DNA of 64,000 nucleotides from Sanghuangporus weigelae (GCA_033182465.1 CP137326.1:1705501-1769500), one strand, 5' to 3'. Positions 32,997 through 44,981 are shown, counted from the stretch's first letter. The notes: a model not told the origin generated them from the letters alone. Numbers and translations: made by a program.

Positions 32997-34148
32997 ATGA
33001 CCAGCGTGTCGAAGAGTGCTTCCGCGAAACGAAGGGCCGCGGCTGATGCCAAGCGCGTTCGTCAGGTCAAGGAGGCAGCTGAGAAGCGTCAAGAGACAAA
33101 GAATAGAGACCTACGGCCTCGTACGTTGGCAATTATTTTGTAAAAAAAAAGGTTTATCTTACTCTTTTCAGGCAAAATAAATGGCTGGGATGGCAGAGTA
33201 GTGCCAGCTCAAGGATCTGACGATGACCCAGATCTTCCCAAAATTCACACGGCTCTTGGCCGCTGGCCAGAGAACTCTGTTCCGAATATTCTCTGGGACC
33301 TTGCCAATCCGGAGTCATGGACTTACAAACGTCCTTTCACCGAGCAAGAGTTGGAGAGCTCGCCATTCGAACCTAGCCAAAAGAAGATGTCTATCCTTTT
33401 GTGCTCCGAGAAGGGTTGGACAATAGATGTCAAGCCTCGCGCGAATCATCGCTTCATGACTCTACGTTGCTTTCAAGAATCTATCGCCACAGCTATGAAA
33501 CAGGAAGTCTCGAGTGCTCTGTGGTGGTCCGCAAACATCGACAAGAAATATGCGATCGTGCTTGCCTATTACCGCCGTACGGGAAATCTACCAGTCATTC
33601 CAAGTGTTGACATACTCGCAGAGTGGAGGAAATATCTGAATGAACACTCCAACAACCCCGAGGCTGTGCATACTATTGTTGTCCAGATGGACAGCTATGT
33701 GACGAGAGGTGCATCAAGGGGCATGACGAAACTGAAGACTATCGACCTTCTGGGCCCGAATACGATGTTCGCAGGATTAACCTACCTCAAGGAGATGGAC
33801 CTGTGGGTGATGAGTACGACATCTCGTCATAATGCTAGTATGGCACACCATTTACTTCCGAGACCAAGTACAGCACCAATTGCACCACGCCCTGTCCTTC
33901 AAGCTGGAGCGCCGACTATGGTACCAAATCCGGCACCGATGATGACGGGGACGCCAATAATGCAGGCTGTAGCACGTCCTCCGGTGCCTCCCATGGTACC
34001 GCAGATGGTACCGCGGATGCCAGCACAATCGTTTCAGCATATCCCACAGTGTATGCTACCTCCTTTTGTTCAGACGGCTCATCCTATGATGGCAAATATG
34101 GCCCCACGGTATGTCTGGTGTGGCCACCACATGCACAGGATCGCTTGA
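32997..34148 (+). CDS. Hypothetical protein with Pro/Met-rich tail
   Basis: Two exons, 32997-33120 and 33172-34148, with a 51-bp GT-AG intron; 366 residues. The start is a short basic, Ala/Arg/Lys-rich stretch (MTSVSKSASAKRRAAADA). A globular part with several Trp residues follows (GWDGRVVP, LGRWPENSVPNILWDLANP, SALWWSANIDKKYAIVLAYY). The last 90 residues are Pro, Met, Ala and Val-rich (VPPMVPQMVPRMPAQ). I recognise no domain, signal peptide or membrane segment. Gene structure, a TATA box and clean codon use support a real gene. Proteins of this style often belong to expanded, lineage-restricted families in mushrooms (inference). Confidence 0.65.
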
Positions 34149-34283
34149 TGACTTGGAAGTGCAACTCAAGAAATGAAATTTTACTAATGACGCAGCTACA
34201 AAAAAAAATTTCTCTTTTAAATTCCGGAAATGTAATGACAATTGAATGAAATATAATGACACGATGACATGACTACTGTTGGG

Positions 34284-36767
34284 CTAGAGTCGAGGGAGCC
34301 AGACTCTTAAGTTTGATTTGCCTCGGTTAGCCCACATGAAATACGGGATCAATGTCAGCACTGTATCCGTATCTGGTTCGTTTTTGTCTGTTTTTAAGAC
34401 GTGAGTCTTTGTCTTTAAAAAAATCGCTTTGCCGCCAAGACCGTGAACACAGGCCCGATCAAATCCTAGCCTCTCTAAGCCTTGCTCGTCGAGTATCTCC
34501 TCTGAGAACTCGGCGTCATCCGGTATTCGGATGGCACGTAGATCGGTGATATCAGGATTGTCTGTCGACTCGACGCAATATATGAATGGCCCACGAGCTA
34601 TCGCAACGCAATGCGTATTATCCAGGTTCAGCGGATGTGGGTGTATCCTGCGCGGTTTGAACGAGAAGGACACCGAGATGGAAACTGCTTTTTGATTAAC
34701 GAACGGGAACTGCACGATGCGAGCCTGATTACCGGCGCTCTCACATCGGAAGTTTGAGGAGGACGCCACCTTATAAAGGCGATTAGCGAGTCGAACAAGC
34801 GATGTCGAGGTATGAAGTTGAACGTACCTTGAAATTCGTGCAACCTTCAGGAACTCTGAGGCAAAGTTTGACGCTTCCGATGTTGGTAGAACCATCTATC
34901 GAGAAGGTTGATCCGCCTTCCCATGGCCCTTTCGACTCCTGAGTGATACGGATGGTTTCACCCGTTGACAAAGTCACCTTGACGACTGATGATACATATA
35001 AATGCACGAATATCATATCATCACTTCCAATGCTATAGATATATCTCCCGACAGAGCTCAAGAGTCGAGCAGCCTAAACGCATACATATATTACTCAGAG
35101 TGCGCACAGATGGCCAGCCTGGACTCACATTTGCGGGACAGCATGCGACTTCAAACCATTTGGACCGAGACAAGTAGCCGTCAACAGTCGCCAATGGGTT
35201 ATCATAGAAAAAACTCTTTCCATCAAGCGCGACTCCGACAAGTACTGCATTGTACAATGCGAGTTCAAGAACATGAGCATATTCCATGTTCAGAGGATCG
35301 AGATGAATCATCTGATGAGCGAAGAAGACCAGCGCGATAGCAGCGCATGTCTCGAGATAGCCTTCGTAAAGTAATGCATTAGCCGTGATGATCATGTTTG
35401 ACCAACTCAATAGTTGTACCTGTCTCGTTGGGCAGATAATAGTCTGGACCGAACCCTTCCAACTTGGGGATGGCTCCAAGACCTCCCTGATTCATATCTC
35501 GTTTTAGGAGTCAGGATTGATTTACAGAAGAGACTTACTGTAACATACATCTTTCGATGCACTACTGATTTCCAAAGTCGATCCACAGCTTGCCTTATCG
35601 ACTTGTCCTTCGTTAGCCTGCAAACACCAGCTGCTCCAGCAAGCCAATACCTAACAATTGATAAGCCACAGCCCGCTTAATTAAGACATCGTAGCTCACA
35701 TAGCCCTAACAGCGTGTCCCTCAACGCTGGTCATCTCACCGATTGTACGATCTGCTTGGTGATACGAGTACGGTGGACCATGTCCGGGACCAGGACGAGG
35801 AGGTACTCCGCGAGCCTTTGCTTCAATATCATAATAGTGCCCTTCTGGTCTACGAGTTCCGCGCTCTTTTATGAAATAGTCCGCCAGATTTAACAGGAGC
35901 GGATCGTCTGTGATGTCGTATGTCCGTACTAAACTAAGCTCGATCTCTTCATGTCCAGGGTATCTAGTCGAAAACAAATGGTTCACACATCATAGCAGCA
36001 TGGGAGAATCATCACTAACCCCTTCCTTTTTCCTTCCTCGATGCCGAAGACAGAATCTATATATTTGACATACTTCAGCAATGGTCCGAGCAGGCGATAC
36101 GATCCTGTGTACGTATAATGAGCTAGAGCTGCCTCGAGAAGATGCCCGGCGCAGTATAGCTCGTGGGACCATCTAGAACGAGAGCACATCAGTACGGCCA
36201 GAAAAGCGTGGAAAAGAAACATACGCAATATTAGCCCATCTCAGCTCTGGCTCAACCACCTTTGCAAGGAAGTTAGAGAGAATTCAATTACCGTTTCTAT
36301 GTACTGACAGTGTAATAAGTATTGATATATCCATCCTCTTGCTGAGCTCCACGTATGTTGTCGACTGCTTCCTCTACAAGACGGTGAAGCGATGCGTCCG
36401 GGAACTTGGCAAGAACATAGCAGGCAGCTTCGAGCCACTTTGCAATGTCAGAATCCCTGAAGTACACTTCATAAGCGTCCTGCCCTCCTCTGAACGGGGG
36501 CAGCGCTCACCAAAATTGATGTCTAAGGGAGCAATTAGTAGCCGCCAGCAGCCCGCCGGAGGTCATTGAAAATAGGACTCACGGTTTGTTAGGTTGTCCA
36601 GGTTTCCATTGAAGCTTCAGGCAGTCCCATCTTCCGGTTTCCTTCATTTGCTGATACATAGCAGGAAGTGAGGCATCCTTGACGGTTCGGATGCGACCCA
36701 GCCAGAACTCTGAGGAAATCGAGACATCCTGAAACTCGATAGGGCGGGATAAATAGCTTGAGTTCAT
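34284..36767 (-). CDS. GH127-type beta-L-arabinofuranosidase
   Basis: Ten exons (minus): 36583-36767, 36309-36489, 36225-36259, 36020-36172, 35700-35963, 35539-35650, 35420-35486, 35129-35361, 34828-35073 and 34284-34769; 653 residues in phase. Family landmarks: FWLGRIRTVKDASLPAMYQQ near the N-terminus, then DSDIAKWLEA, SHELYCAGHLLEAALAHY, GHAVRAMYWLAG, MYVTGGLGAI, YLETCAAIA, CCPAN and a final YFMWANRGKSN..VWLP. Known GH127 enzymes use a zinc-bound Cys and a Glu: both the E-T-C triad and the paired Cys of CCPAN are present, so it should be active. No signal peptide is evident, so it likely acts on arabino-oligosaccharides inside the cell. The exon 1-2 junction is the least certain. It lies downstream of two MFS genes on the same strand. 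Confidence 0.9.
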
Positions 36768-37226
36768 CGAGCTCAGCAACAAAAGTCGGTATCAGGCAAC
36801 GTGATAGTAAAGGCCAGCTTCACCATAACAGGATATCGTATAGGAAAATAGAAGAGTACCATGTGAACAGATAAGCAAAGTTAGCAACACTTTCTATTGA
36901 TTGATAAGAGGATTCGCGAAAATAGATAATAGATTGTTTCCCGCTCCGTGTCGTTCAACATTGGCATCAAAAAAATGATTGGATTGACAGACATGAACAT
37001 CCAAGAACGGAGAGAAAAACCTCGGCATCTCACGCTTATGTTACTTACCTCTTTTGTACATCTGGCAAATAGAGGTAAACATCAAATAAGACAAAAATCA
37101 ATCTAGACTAGATGTATCTAGGTAGGTGAATAGTACAGGTTGAAGACGAATGGAAGAGAGGTAAATTGAACTACGAGATTGGTATGCCCAGGAGAGAAGT
37201 CCAAGAGGAGACATGGCTGCATGAAA
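36768..37226. promoter_or_regulatory. Region between the GH127 start and MFS transporter 1 stop
   Basis: 459 bp holding the GH127 promoter and the 3' end of the transporter transcript. I see no distinct motif. Confidence 0.4.
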
Positions 37227-39078
37227 TCATGAAGAAGAACGGATCTCAGACGGGACGACAATCCAGAGCAGCAACATCATCCCCATCGAAGCAACAACGC
37301 TGTCGAGTCAATTAAGTTTGTAATATCACCTAAAGTACGTATTTACGTACAGAGGCTGCAAGCTTGTCACCCCGTATTTCGACGAAATAGCTCCAGTTAT
37401 GAATGGCAAGAGCGCAGAACCCATCTGACCGCAGCTTCCAATCCAACCGATTGCGCCGTTTGCCAGCCAGTGTGGAATCACGCGGCCAGCAGTATTGGTG
37501 ATGATAGAGTAAATAGGTCCGAACAGGAACCCGATGAAAGCTACGGCTACAGCATTCTTGACCACAGAAGGTATAAACCAGATTGTTAATTCAAGTCTGA
37601 GGAAGATATGCATCAACTATATATCAAAGCATGTCTTATGAGCTCACCCGATGCAGAGACTAATGTATATGAAGACCACACGTTTCTCTCCAATCTGTCA
37701 GCAATTTCATATATGGACGTAAGTTGTATGTCCATCGTTTTTGTCAGTAAGGCGCACAATCTTGTTGACTGGCAGCAGAACTAGACGTCCAGTAGTCAAT
37801 CCTGCAAAAAATCCGGATGAAATGTAACTGGATGAGGTGCCGCCATTCCTCTCTTGGATAATAAATGTGACGATCCAACCACCAAGACTGACTTCGGTTC
37901 TGACGTAGGCGAGCGTAAAGAATGCAAGCAGATGAACGACTTTCAGTCTGAATATTTGTTTATACAAGCCTCTGTCCGGCGAACTAGCACTGTCGTGCAC
38001 AACTTGGCCTGCTTTGTTCAGAATAACTTGATAACATTTTCTTTAGTCTAAGTGTGATTCGCATTTGCAAGGAATCAGACCAACCTTCCATCCGTCGAAA
38101 ACGAAAGACGAGGCAAATGGCAACAAGATTGATGACAGCCCCACTGAAAGAAACGAAGTAATGATAGGACCAGTGAGGCATAGTAGAGAACCTAGTCGCC
38201 GCCAAGGGAGAGACAAGAGCTCCTACTCCATATAGAGCCAATAGAAGCCCCATTTTGTTTGAGCTATTCTTGAGATTGATAACGAATGTCAGGGAGCCAG
38301 CGGCCTTGTATTACGTTAAGCCTGTGTAAAATGAAGAGAATAGCAGTGGCTTACCTGGAGGGAGAGACCGAAACCAGAGAAGAAGTAAGCTATAGCGAAG
38401 ACGGAAAACGGCGGTGCAGGACCTTGGATGCAATAACCTATTGCTTGCATGGCAGCGCCGACTGCTAAAGTCTATCGATCGCATAAGATTAAAGAAATTC
38501 TTTGAGAGGAGAATTGTCACCGTCCCAAATCCAAGCTTTTGTATCATTCTGATGTTGGCAATTGCAGCAGACACAAATCCCTACCGAGAACAGTGAGTAA
38601 AATATGAGATAGGAACTAACAATAACTCATGATGCAATTCGATACGAAAATCATTGACACGACAGTGTAACCAATCTTATTGTCTACTGAGAAGTTTTAA
38701 AAGAAAGGAATACAGAATGCTCACTTTGTAATGACTCTGCATGGTCGGTAACAAAGGACCAGTAGTGCCATCATTCCAGCCTTGCATGAAGAGAATTCCA
38801 AGCGTAGTACAGTAGCTTAGGATCTCAAACCGTCGTTCCTTCTTCGACGTTTCCGACAAAACAGATGGACTTTTTCCTCCACTAGCCACGTCCATGGAAT
38901 TCTGGGTTGAGTCGAATTCGGAGACTTTGAGCTCATCCTTCAATGTCAGTGTTCCAATTGGAGTACTGGGAACGGAGGGTATAGGTGGTATGTTGACGGA
39001 AGATATGACGGACGTTTTCGGCTTCCCGGCAGTACTCTTCTTTTCAAGGTCGGCGAGAGTGGAACTCGTGTCTGCCAT
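37227..39078 (-). CDS. MFS transporter, copy 1 (Bsc6/fucose-permease-like)
   Basis: Nine exons (minus): 38725-39078, 38631-38675, 38521-38580, 38355-38471, 38085-38304, 37758-38026, 37648-37694, 37351-37596 and 37227-37299; 476 residues. A hydrophilic N-terminus is followed by about 12 membrane segments. Motifs: GWNDGTTGPLLPTMQ, FSGFGLSLQ, LYGVGALVSPLAAT, SSGFFAGLTTGR, GPIYSIITNTAGRVIPHW and GCGQMGSALLPF-like sequence. The family moves small solutes across the plasma membrane; the substrate is unknown. All nine exon lengths equal those of its neighbour at 39878-41752. Intron 2 begins AT instead of GT (38629-38630), which may impair splicing; a GTATCG 15 bp upstream could serve in frame. Same strand as GH127. 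Confidence 0.85.
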
Positions 39079-39877
39079 CAATGGACGCCAGAAATAACGT
39101 GTCTCAGTGATTGAGAGTGAAGATTGAGGAGAGGAGTTGCGGAATAGATAGCGATGAACTCAGGGCCAACACAGCAAACTGAAAAGAGCGAGAACCACTT
39201 CCGAACTTCTTGGAAAAGACGATGGGTTCTTATACAGTAGTTTGTCCTGCATGAATCTGGCCGGTCCGATGTGTCGCCAGGTAGTATTATGTATTCGTGA
39301 AGGTATTTGTAGGTCTTCTTTGATGGCTCAGGAAACGACAGAGGATTAGGCCTGGTGCTGAATGTGCAGGCATCTATCCGCACAAGTTTGGGGCAGGCTT
39401 CTCCAGAGGACTACATCGAGTTCGTAGATGATCCTCCGTGATCTTAAAGTCTGGAGACAAACTCAGTTACCCTTTCTTCGATGAAGGAGGACGCATTATG
39501 AGGTCTTCAATACGAAAGGAGGAAGGAAGAGTCCGGCTGATCATAAATGCCGGGAAATACCGTACATTACAGGTAATACATAAATAGACACAACTTCCGC
39601 CGCGCATACGAGTCTAATCCGTGTACATGCATTTACGCTTAAACCCTTTCAAGGCAAGAAACAAAGTGAGGGATAAGAGATCCCCAAAAAAACCGGTCCG
39701 GTCTATCTAAAGCGAATTCATAGAGAAAAAAGCAGTTACTCTCGAAGAGCTCTGACAAAGGAGTTTCGAGATCGAGAGGATTTTGGCGAGGGTCAAGCCA
39801 AGGAAAGTGAAGCGAATTACATAAAACACCATTTAAAGAAAAATCAGAATAGTTGCGGTCCAACACGAAGTGGGTGC
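39079..39877. promoter_or_regulatory. Region between the two MFS genes
   Basis: About 800 bp with the promoter of copy 1 and the 3' end of copy 2. I see no gene or striking motif. Confidence 0.4.
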
Positions 39878-41752
39878 TTATTCCGAACGACGGACATCAG
39901 GAGGGACAGCAGCCCAAAGCAAAAGCATCAGACTCAGTGCGGCTACGATCCTGCGAAGTCAAGGCTGTTCAGTAAAGACAAATTGTAAGTTACGCGGAAA
40001 CGTCTCTTACAAAGGCTGTAAGCTCGAGACCCCGTACTTCGAGGAGATAACGCCGGTGACAAATGGAAGAAGAGCAGAGCCCATCTGTCCGAAGCCTCCA
40101 ATCCAACCGACAGCTCCATTCAATAGCCAGTGAGGAACGAGGCGACCTGCCACACTCGTGATGATAGGATAGATCGGACCGAGGAGGAAACCGATAAAAG
40201 CGACCGCGATGGCGTTCTGGATCAAGGAAGGCACGAACCAGATCGTAATCTCTAGTCTTCATTTGTTGGAGAATGTCAGTTTAGACCAATGCACGTTATC
40301 CGATGGACATACACGATGCAACAAGCGGTGTAGAGGAAAACAACTCTGCGCTCTCCAACCTTTGCAGAAAGTTAGTAACAGATTCTGACCCTGTCCCTTG
40401 CATCCAGACTTACTAATTTGTTGACCCACAGCAAGGCCAGACGCCCTACAGTCAATCCTGCGAAAAAGCCAGATGATAGATATCCGGAAGATGCGCCACC
40501 GCCTCGCTGTCGGATGACGAACGTCACGATCCATCCACCGATGGTGACTTCCGTCCCGACATACGTGAGGGAGAAGAACGCAAGCAGATGAACAACTTTG
40601 AGCCTGAAAATTTGGCTGTAGAGATTCCCACTCGGCGAGTTTCTGTTATCGTGCACCACCTGTCCCGATTTGCGCAGAATCGCTAGAACGAGACATCATA
40701 AATAAAAGGATTTCAAACATATTACTGATCATACGTACGGTCCATATGCTGGAAGCGAAAAACGAGGCACAAAACGATGACGTTAACAAAAGCACCGCCT
40801 AAGGACGCCAAATAATGGTAAGACCAATGTGGCATTGCAGAGAACTTCGTTGCAGCCAGCGGAGAAGTGAGAGCGCCCAGACCATAACAGGCCTGGAGGA
40901 CACCCATCTTCGCCGAGCTGTTCCTTAGGTTAATGACGAAGACAATGGCACCAGCATTCTGAAGCTGCGTTGAGGAGGGGAAAACCGGGAAGGTGATAAT
41001 TGCCAACCTGCAAAGCGATTCCGAAGCCTGAAAAGAAGAGCGCCATAGCAAAGACTGGGAACGGTGGTGCCGGAGCTTGAATGCAGTAAGCGATCAATTG
41101 CGAGACCGCACCAATCACCATTGACTGTAGACAGTCACTTCAATTTTCGCAGTGATGGACAAATATGGTCGCTTACCGTCCCGAATCCCAATTTCTGTAC
41201 AAGCCTGATGTTGACTGCTGCACCAGAAACAAATCCCTTATGATGATGCCCTCGTAAGGCGTCAGTTGATCGATTATAGCGCTTGGGCGCTCACGATGCA
41301 GTTCACCACGAAAATCATAGATACAGTCGTATAGCCGATCTGAAAGAGTGCGCACTTAGCTTCTTGAGGATAGACTTGTAAGAGAAAGCAAGACTTGCGT
41401 TGTAGTGCTCTTGCATGGCTGGAATCAGCGGACCGTTTGTTCCGTCATTCCAGCCCTCCATGAAGATACACCAAAGAAGGGCGCAGAAACTCATCAGCTC
41501 TACCCGACGCTGTTTCTTTGGGTTATCTGGTAAGGCGGCTGGAGGAGCGGTGGTGTAGTTTCCCGAGGGAATGATAGTGAGTTCAAAGGACTCGTGTTCG
41601 CTCTTCGGCGTCGAAGCTCCAGTCGGCGTGGTGAACCCAGACGTAACAGGAGTATTAACCGCAGACTCTACAGACACGGTCGGCTCCTCGACTTCCTTCT
41701 TGCCCTTCCTCTCGAGGTCCACTTCGGCAAAAGAAACAAATTTTCCTCCCAT
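39878..41752 (-). CDS. MFS transporter, copy 2 (Bsc6/fucose-permease-like)
   Basis: Nine exons (minus): 41399-41752, 41295-41339, 41177-41236, 41008-41124, 40739-40958, 40414-40682, 40313-40359, 40011-40256 and 39878-39950; 476 residues. Landmarks: EGWNDGTNGPLIPAMQ, SMIFVVNCI, FFSGFGIALQ, CYGLGALTSPLAAT, SSGFFAGLTVGR, GPIYPIITSVAGRLVPHW and FGQMGSALLPFVTG. About 12 membrane segments follow a 90-residue Ser/Thr/Pro-rich N-terminus. The first intron has a GC donor (41397-41398) with a good GCAAGT context, a known minor class. It is a tandem duplicate of copy 1. All other borders are canonical, so this is probably the fully working copy. The role is inferred to be sugar or acid uptake, possibly tied to the GH127 gene. 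Confidence 0.88.
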
Positions 41753-42710
41753 GACTAGTACAAGAACAAGGAATGAGAAGAAACGAAACCTAGAGTACAG
41801 ATGAGAGAACAGAAACTGGAAGAAATGGAGAGAGACGGAGCCAACGCTACTAGATTTATACTCCAGCGCAAGATCCTTACTACAGAGAGGATGGAAAGCA
41901 GAACCGATGCGAGAATGGAGTTTTTTTGCAAAGCTGAGTAATGGTCGTGCCGGTCCGATCCACTGGAAAATTTATCTCTCCCCGTTAGAACTTGGAGGTT
42001 CGTGGGCTTTGAAGTAAATTGGGGCCCGTCCCACGTTCCAGATCGTCTTGCAGCCAGCAATACAAACCATACGGTAGTAAGTATAACGTACGCAGAAGAC
42101 GGCACTAGACGGCACGGATCTCACGCGGCGGGGAAGCCTCGGAACCTCAAGCAACAGCCATTGGATAAAGCGCGACGATAAGCCCCCTTTTTGTGGGTGT
42201 TTTTCGACAGGCATGGCTTTATGAAAGATGTGACCTAATTCTGAACATGGACAGATTGACGGACCTTGAGTCACCGAGACCGTAAGTTTTGCATAATTGC
42301 ACAGACAACTAGAGTAATAAACCACTCACTGAGCAATAGGCGAGTGGAGTATATAAGATTCGATGAACGACTGAGGAAAAAGGGACGAGAGATGGACATT
42401 CTCCTTCAAGGGTCTACATAAATCCCGCTAGACATGAATTCAACTTCTACCAAATTCGTAGAAGCCAAGAAGTTTTCCGGATGTCGTTTATCGGAAGCTG
42501 ATCGCAATAATTATCCTACAGGGCCGATAATCCATCCGATAGTCCCAGCGATGGACACGTCGGATCCCTCAGCCTGAGGAAGATCCAGCAACTAGTTGAC
42601 AGGACTTCTGTAGTTATCTCATAATGACGCTGTACCAAGTCTTGAGAAAAACCCAGAGCGTAGAACAAGCGAATATCCTTTCGGGGTTGCACGGCGTAAG
42701 ATGCTAGCTC
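41753..42710. promoter_or_regulatory. Upstream region of MFS copy 2
   Basis: It holds the transporter promoter. A TATA-like GTATATAAG lies near 42351, but its orientation relative to a gene is unclear. No gene recognised. Confidence 0.35.
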
Positions 42711-43180
42711 TCAGATGTAGACGTCCATGGACTGAGTGTGTACTACGCTAGAAGATTCCGCGACGTCTTGCGGATAGTTTACGTGGAAGTCCTTCGCGGA
42801 GTTGCCTGACTTTCGGAATACCAGTGAGATTTTGATTCGATTTGCGATCACTCGTAAGTACTCGTGCCTCTTGCCAGTTACATTCCGGAACATCTCAGAT
42901 CTGCCTGCGAGTCTCGGCCGCCGGGCATGCAACCAGCCCGAGGCTCTTTTACACTTCACGAAGCTCGTTAGTCCAGCTCTGGCTGGCATGAGTCTCTCGT
43001 ATTTGATGGGCTTTGCAGTTTTTGACGTAGACAATATTCCACATAATCAGTAAGTAACGGATAGATTTGAAGCTGGGCCATCAAACTCACCAATATACTG
43101 CCACCGCAAGTTTCGCTTGCAAATACGCGACACTTTATTCTCAAAATGTCAATCAGATAGATGACTGTGATGGAAGCCAA
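42711..43180 (-). other. Possible exon remains or small hypothetical gene
   Basis: Minus-strand frames 42968-43180 and 42711-43034 could join across a short GT-AG gap. The first begins with a hydrophobic segment and the second is basic (RNVTGKRHEYLRVIANRIK). I recognise no domain, and the start and upstream exons are unclear. It may be a small lineage-specific gene or a relic. Confidence 0.25.
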
Positions 43181-43542
43181 GAATATACGTACATACAGAC
43201 AAGACGAAGATGAGTAGGAAGAAACTCACGAAACAAGAAGGTATGTTCTATTGGAGAGGAACGTGCGTTGAAGGTGGAGGACAATCAATGTTCAGCCTAA
43301 CTGTGGGGGTGTGAGAAATCATTTCAGTCTCCGACTTGTTCTAGCTTAGCTAGCGCTACCGGTGAAACCGAAACAATCAAATCCAGGTCTTGAAAAAGAA
43401 TTGCGGTATTAAAAGCTTTCTAGCTCGGAGTACAAAACTAAAGGGTAACAATAATATCTTCTGTATCAAATGAAGCATCTTTGTCAACAAAATAAACGTA
43501 AATTACAGAAACGAGCGGGAAAAGATCAGAGAGCATAGTACC
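43181..43542. other. Intergenic, nothing recognised
   Basis: It carries the 3' side of the SPRY gene and AT-rich sequence. No feature seen. Confidence 0.4.
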
Positions 43543-44595
43543 TCATCCTGGGTAACTCGGCAGTTCCTCATCTTCATTTCCACCACCCGCCATACGACCG
43601 ACATGTCCCTCAATGCGCCAAGCCCACTCACGTCCAGGCTTCCACTTAAACAAATACTCTTCGTCATCTCCACCAAAGTTCACCCTTAAGCGATTCATAC
43701 CCGGTCCACCGACGCCGATCGCAGCATGCACATCATATTGTGTCCGCGGTAGGTAGAGCCCGAGAAAAGCATCTTCGAGCCTCTCGCCGTTGTATGTGTA
43801 GAAGATTGTTCCTGTTGAGAAGATGTATCCAAAGCCGATTGTATCATTTGGAGAGAGAGAGGAATGGGAGGATAGGAAGGAGGAGTAAGGACGCCCGCCG
43901 TTGGGATCTTCGAAGAACTTTTGCATGTCGTCGAGGTGCAGCCCCGCGCTGAGCCTGTTCCAACCAGGAAAGCGGTATTCGGGATAAGGAAGACATGCTG
44001 AACCTTTAAGCATGAATATTAGTATCGATACATCTAAGATGAAATTATGCGGCGAAATAGACCAACCGATGGCAATTACGCCGTCCATCTGCAAGATGGT
44101 TACTTCGTAGTAGACACCCTCCTTTCCTTGTATGTCGTACAATCCAGCCACTATAGGATAACTGCTGAGTACACACGAATCTCCACATCCTTTATCTGTC
44201 ACGATCTCTATAACCTTCGGACCACTCTTCTCGCCACTAGTATAACTGGAGCTGCTTCCCCCTCCTCTTCCAGTTCGAATTTCCGATATACGGCCTTTGA
44301 ATCGACTCAAGTTCGGAGGAACCAAAGTCCAGGCTTTACATCCTATCTCACGAATCCTATCGACATCGGCCGAGGGAAGGAATCGAGGAGGATCAGGAGG
44401 GTGCTGTTCGCAAAACTCTTCTGCTGCTTCGTACTCGTCTTCGGGAGCCTCGTTCTTTATACCGTAAGCCCTCGAAGGCTCAGAGGCGGGAGTCCATTCT
44501 GGCGGAGGAGCATCTGGGTCTGTGCATCCATATAGATATGAAGATGAACTCGAAGGCTGGGGAGACTTGGAGTGAAGATGCTTTAGCCAGCCCAT
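43543..44595 (-). CDS. SPRY (B30.2) domain protein, Ear1/Ssh4-like
   Basis: Two exons (minus), 44067-44595 and 43543-44003, with a 63-bp intron; 329 residues. The N-terminal third has Pro-rich segments including DAPPPEWTPAS and HPPDPPRFLP, then KAWTLVPPN. The SPRY fold covers about 115-300: YYEVTILQMDGVIAIG, LPYPEYRFPGWNRLSAGLH, NDTIGFGYIFSTGTIFYTYNG and a VHAAIGVGGPG motif. The LPGWNR-type and GFGY..IFYTYNG features are those of fungal adaptors such as Ear1/Ssh4 and of RanBPM-like proteins that bind cargo or ligases. I see no clear transmembrane helix or PPxY motif, so a soluble adaptor is more likely. It shares a 386-bp divergent promoter with GDA1. Confidence 0.85.
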   Translation of the reverse strand: MGWLKHLHSKSPQPSSSSSYLYGCTDPDAPPPEWTPASEPSRAYGIKNEAPEDEYEAAEEFCEQHPPDPPRFLPSADVDRIREIGCKAWTLVPPNLSRFKGRISEIRTGRGGGSSSSYTSGEKSGPKVIEIVTDKGCGDSCVLSSYPIVAGLYDIQGKEGVYYEVTILQMDGVIAIGWSISPHNFILDVSILIFMLKGSACLPYPEYRFPGWNRLSAGLHLDDMQKFFEDPNGGRPYSSFLSSHSSLSPNDTIGFGYIFSTGTIFYTYNGERLEDAFLGLYLPRTQYDVHAAIGVGGPGMNRLRVNFGGDDEEYLFKWKPGREWAWRIEGHVGRMAGGGNEDEELPSYPG

Positions 44596-44981
44596 CGTGG
44601 TAGCGCTCGTGAATTATTGTGATGAGTGTCGTCAGGAGAGGAGACTGGCTTGATTGCTTATATATGCCGGAGTAAAAATGTGGCCTGTGCCTTTTGGGCG
44701 TCGATTGTTATTGAGGCTGTATCGCCAAGGCTTGGAAATTCAAGGCCAAAAATGCTTCATCGCCCAGATAGTCCAATTGATCTAGTTGGCTCAGCAACCA
44801 ACAGTCAAGTCATCAAAGAAAAGGCGATTGCCATATCAAAGAATATCTTTAAGGTATTTCGGCGGATATTTTTAATGATGAAGGCAAGAAGCAGGACTGC
44901 TGAAATCAAAGTCCCACGGTCGCTTGGAATCTACCACACCGCCCAGCGCCCGACATTGCAGCGCATGTTGGCGACAGTTTC
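44596..44981. promoter_or_regulatory. Divergent promoter, SPRY gene and GDA1
   Basis: 386 bp between opposed start codons. No motif stands out beyond short AT-rich tracts. Confidence 0.4.

Noticed and set aside
32711-33046. 111-codon open frame before the hypothetical gene
   Set aside because: It covers the TATA box and leader of the gene starting at 32997 and overlaps it in another frame.
42968-43180. Confident new gene at 42.7-43.2 kb
   Set aside because: Two short frames could be joined, but there is no domain, start or promoter evidence, so it is listed only as a low-confidence feature.
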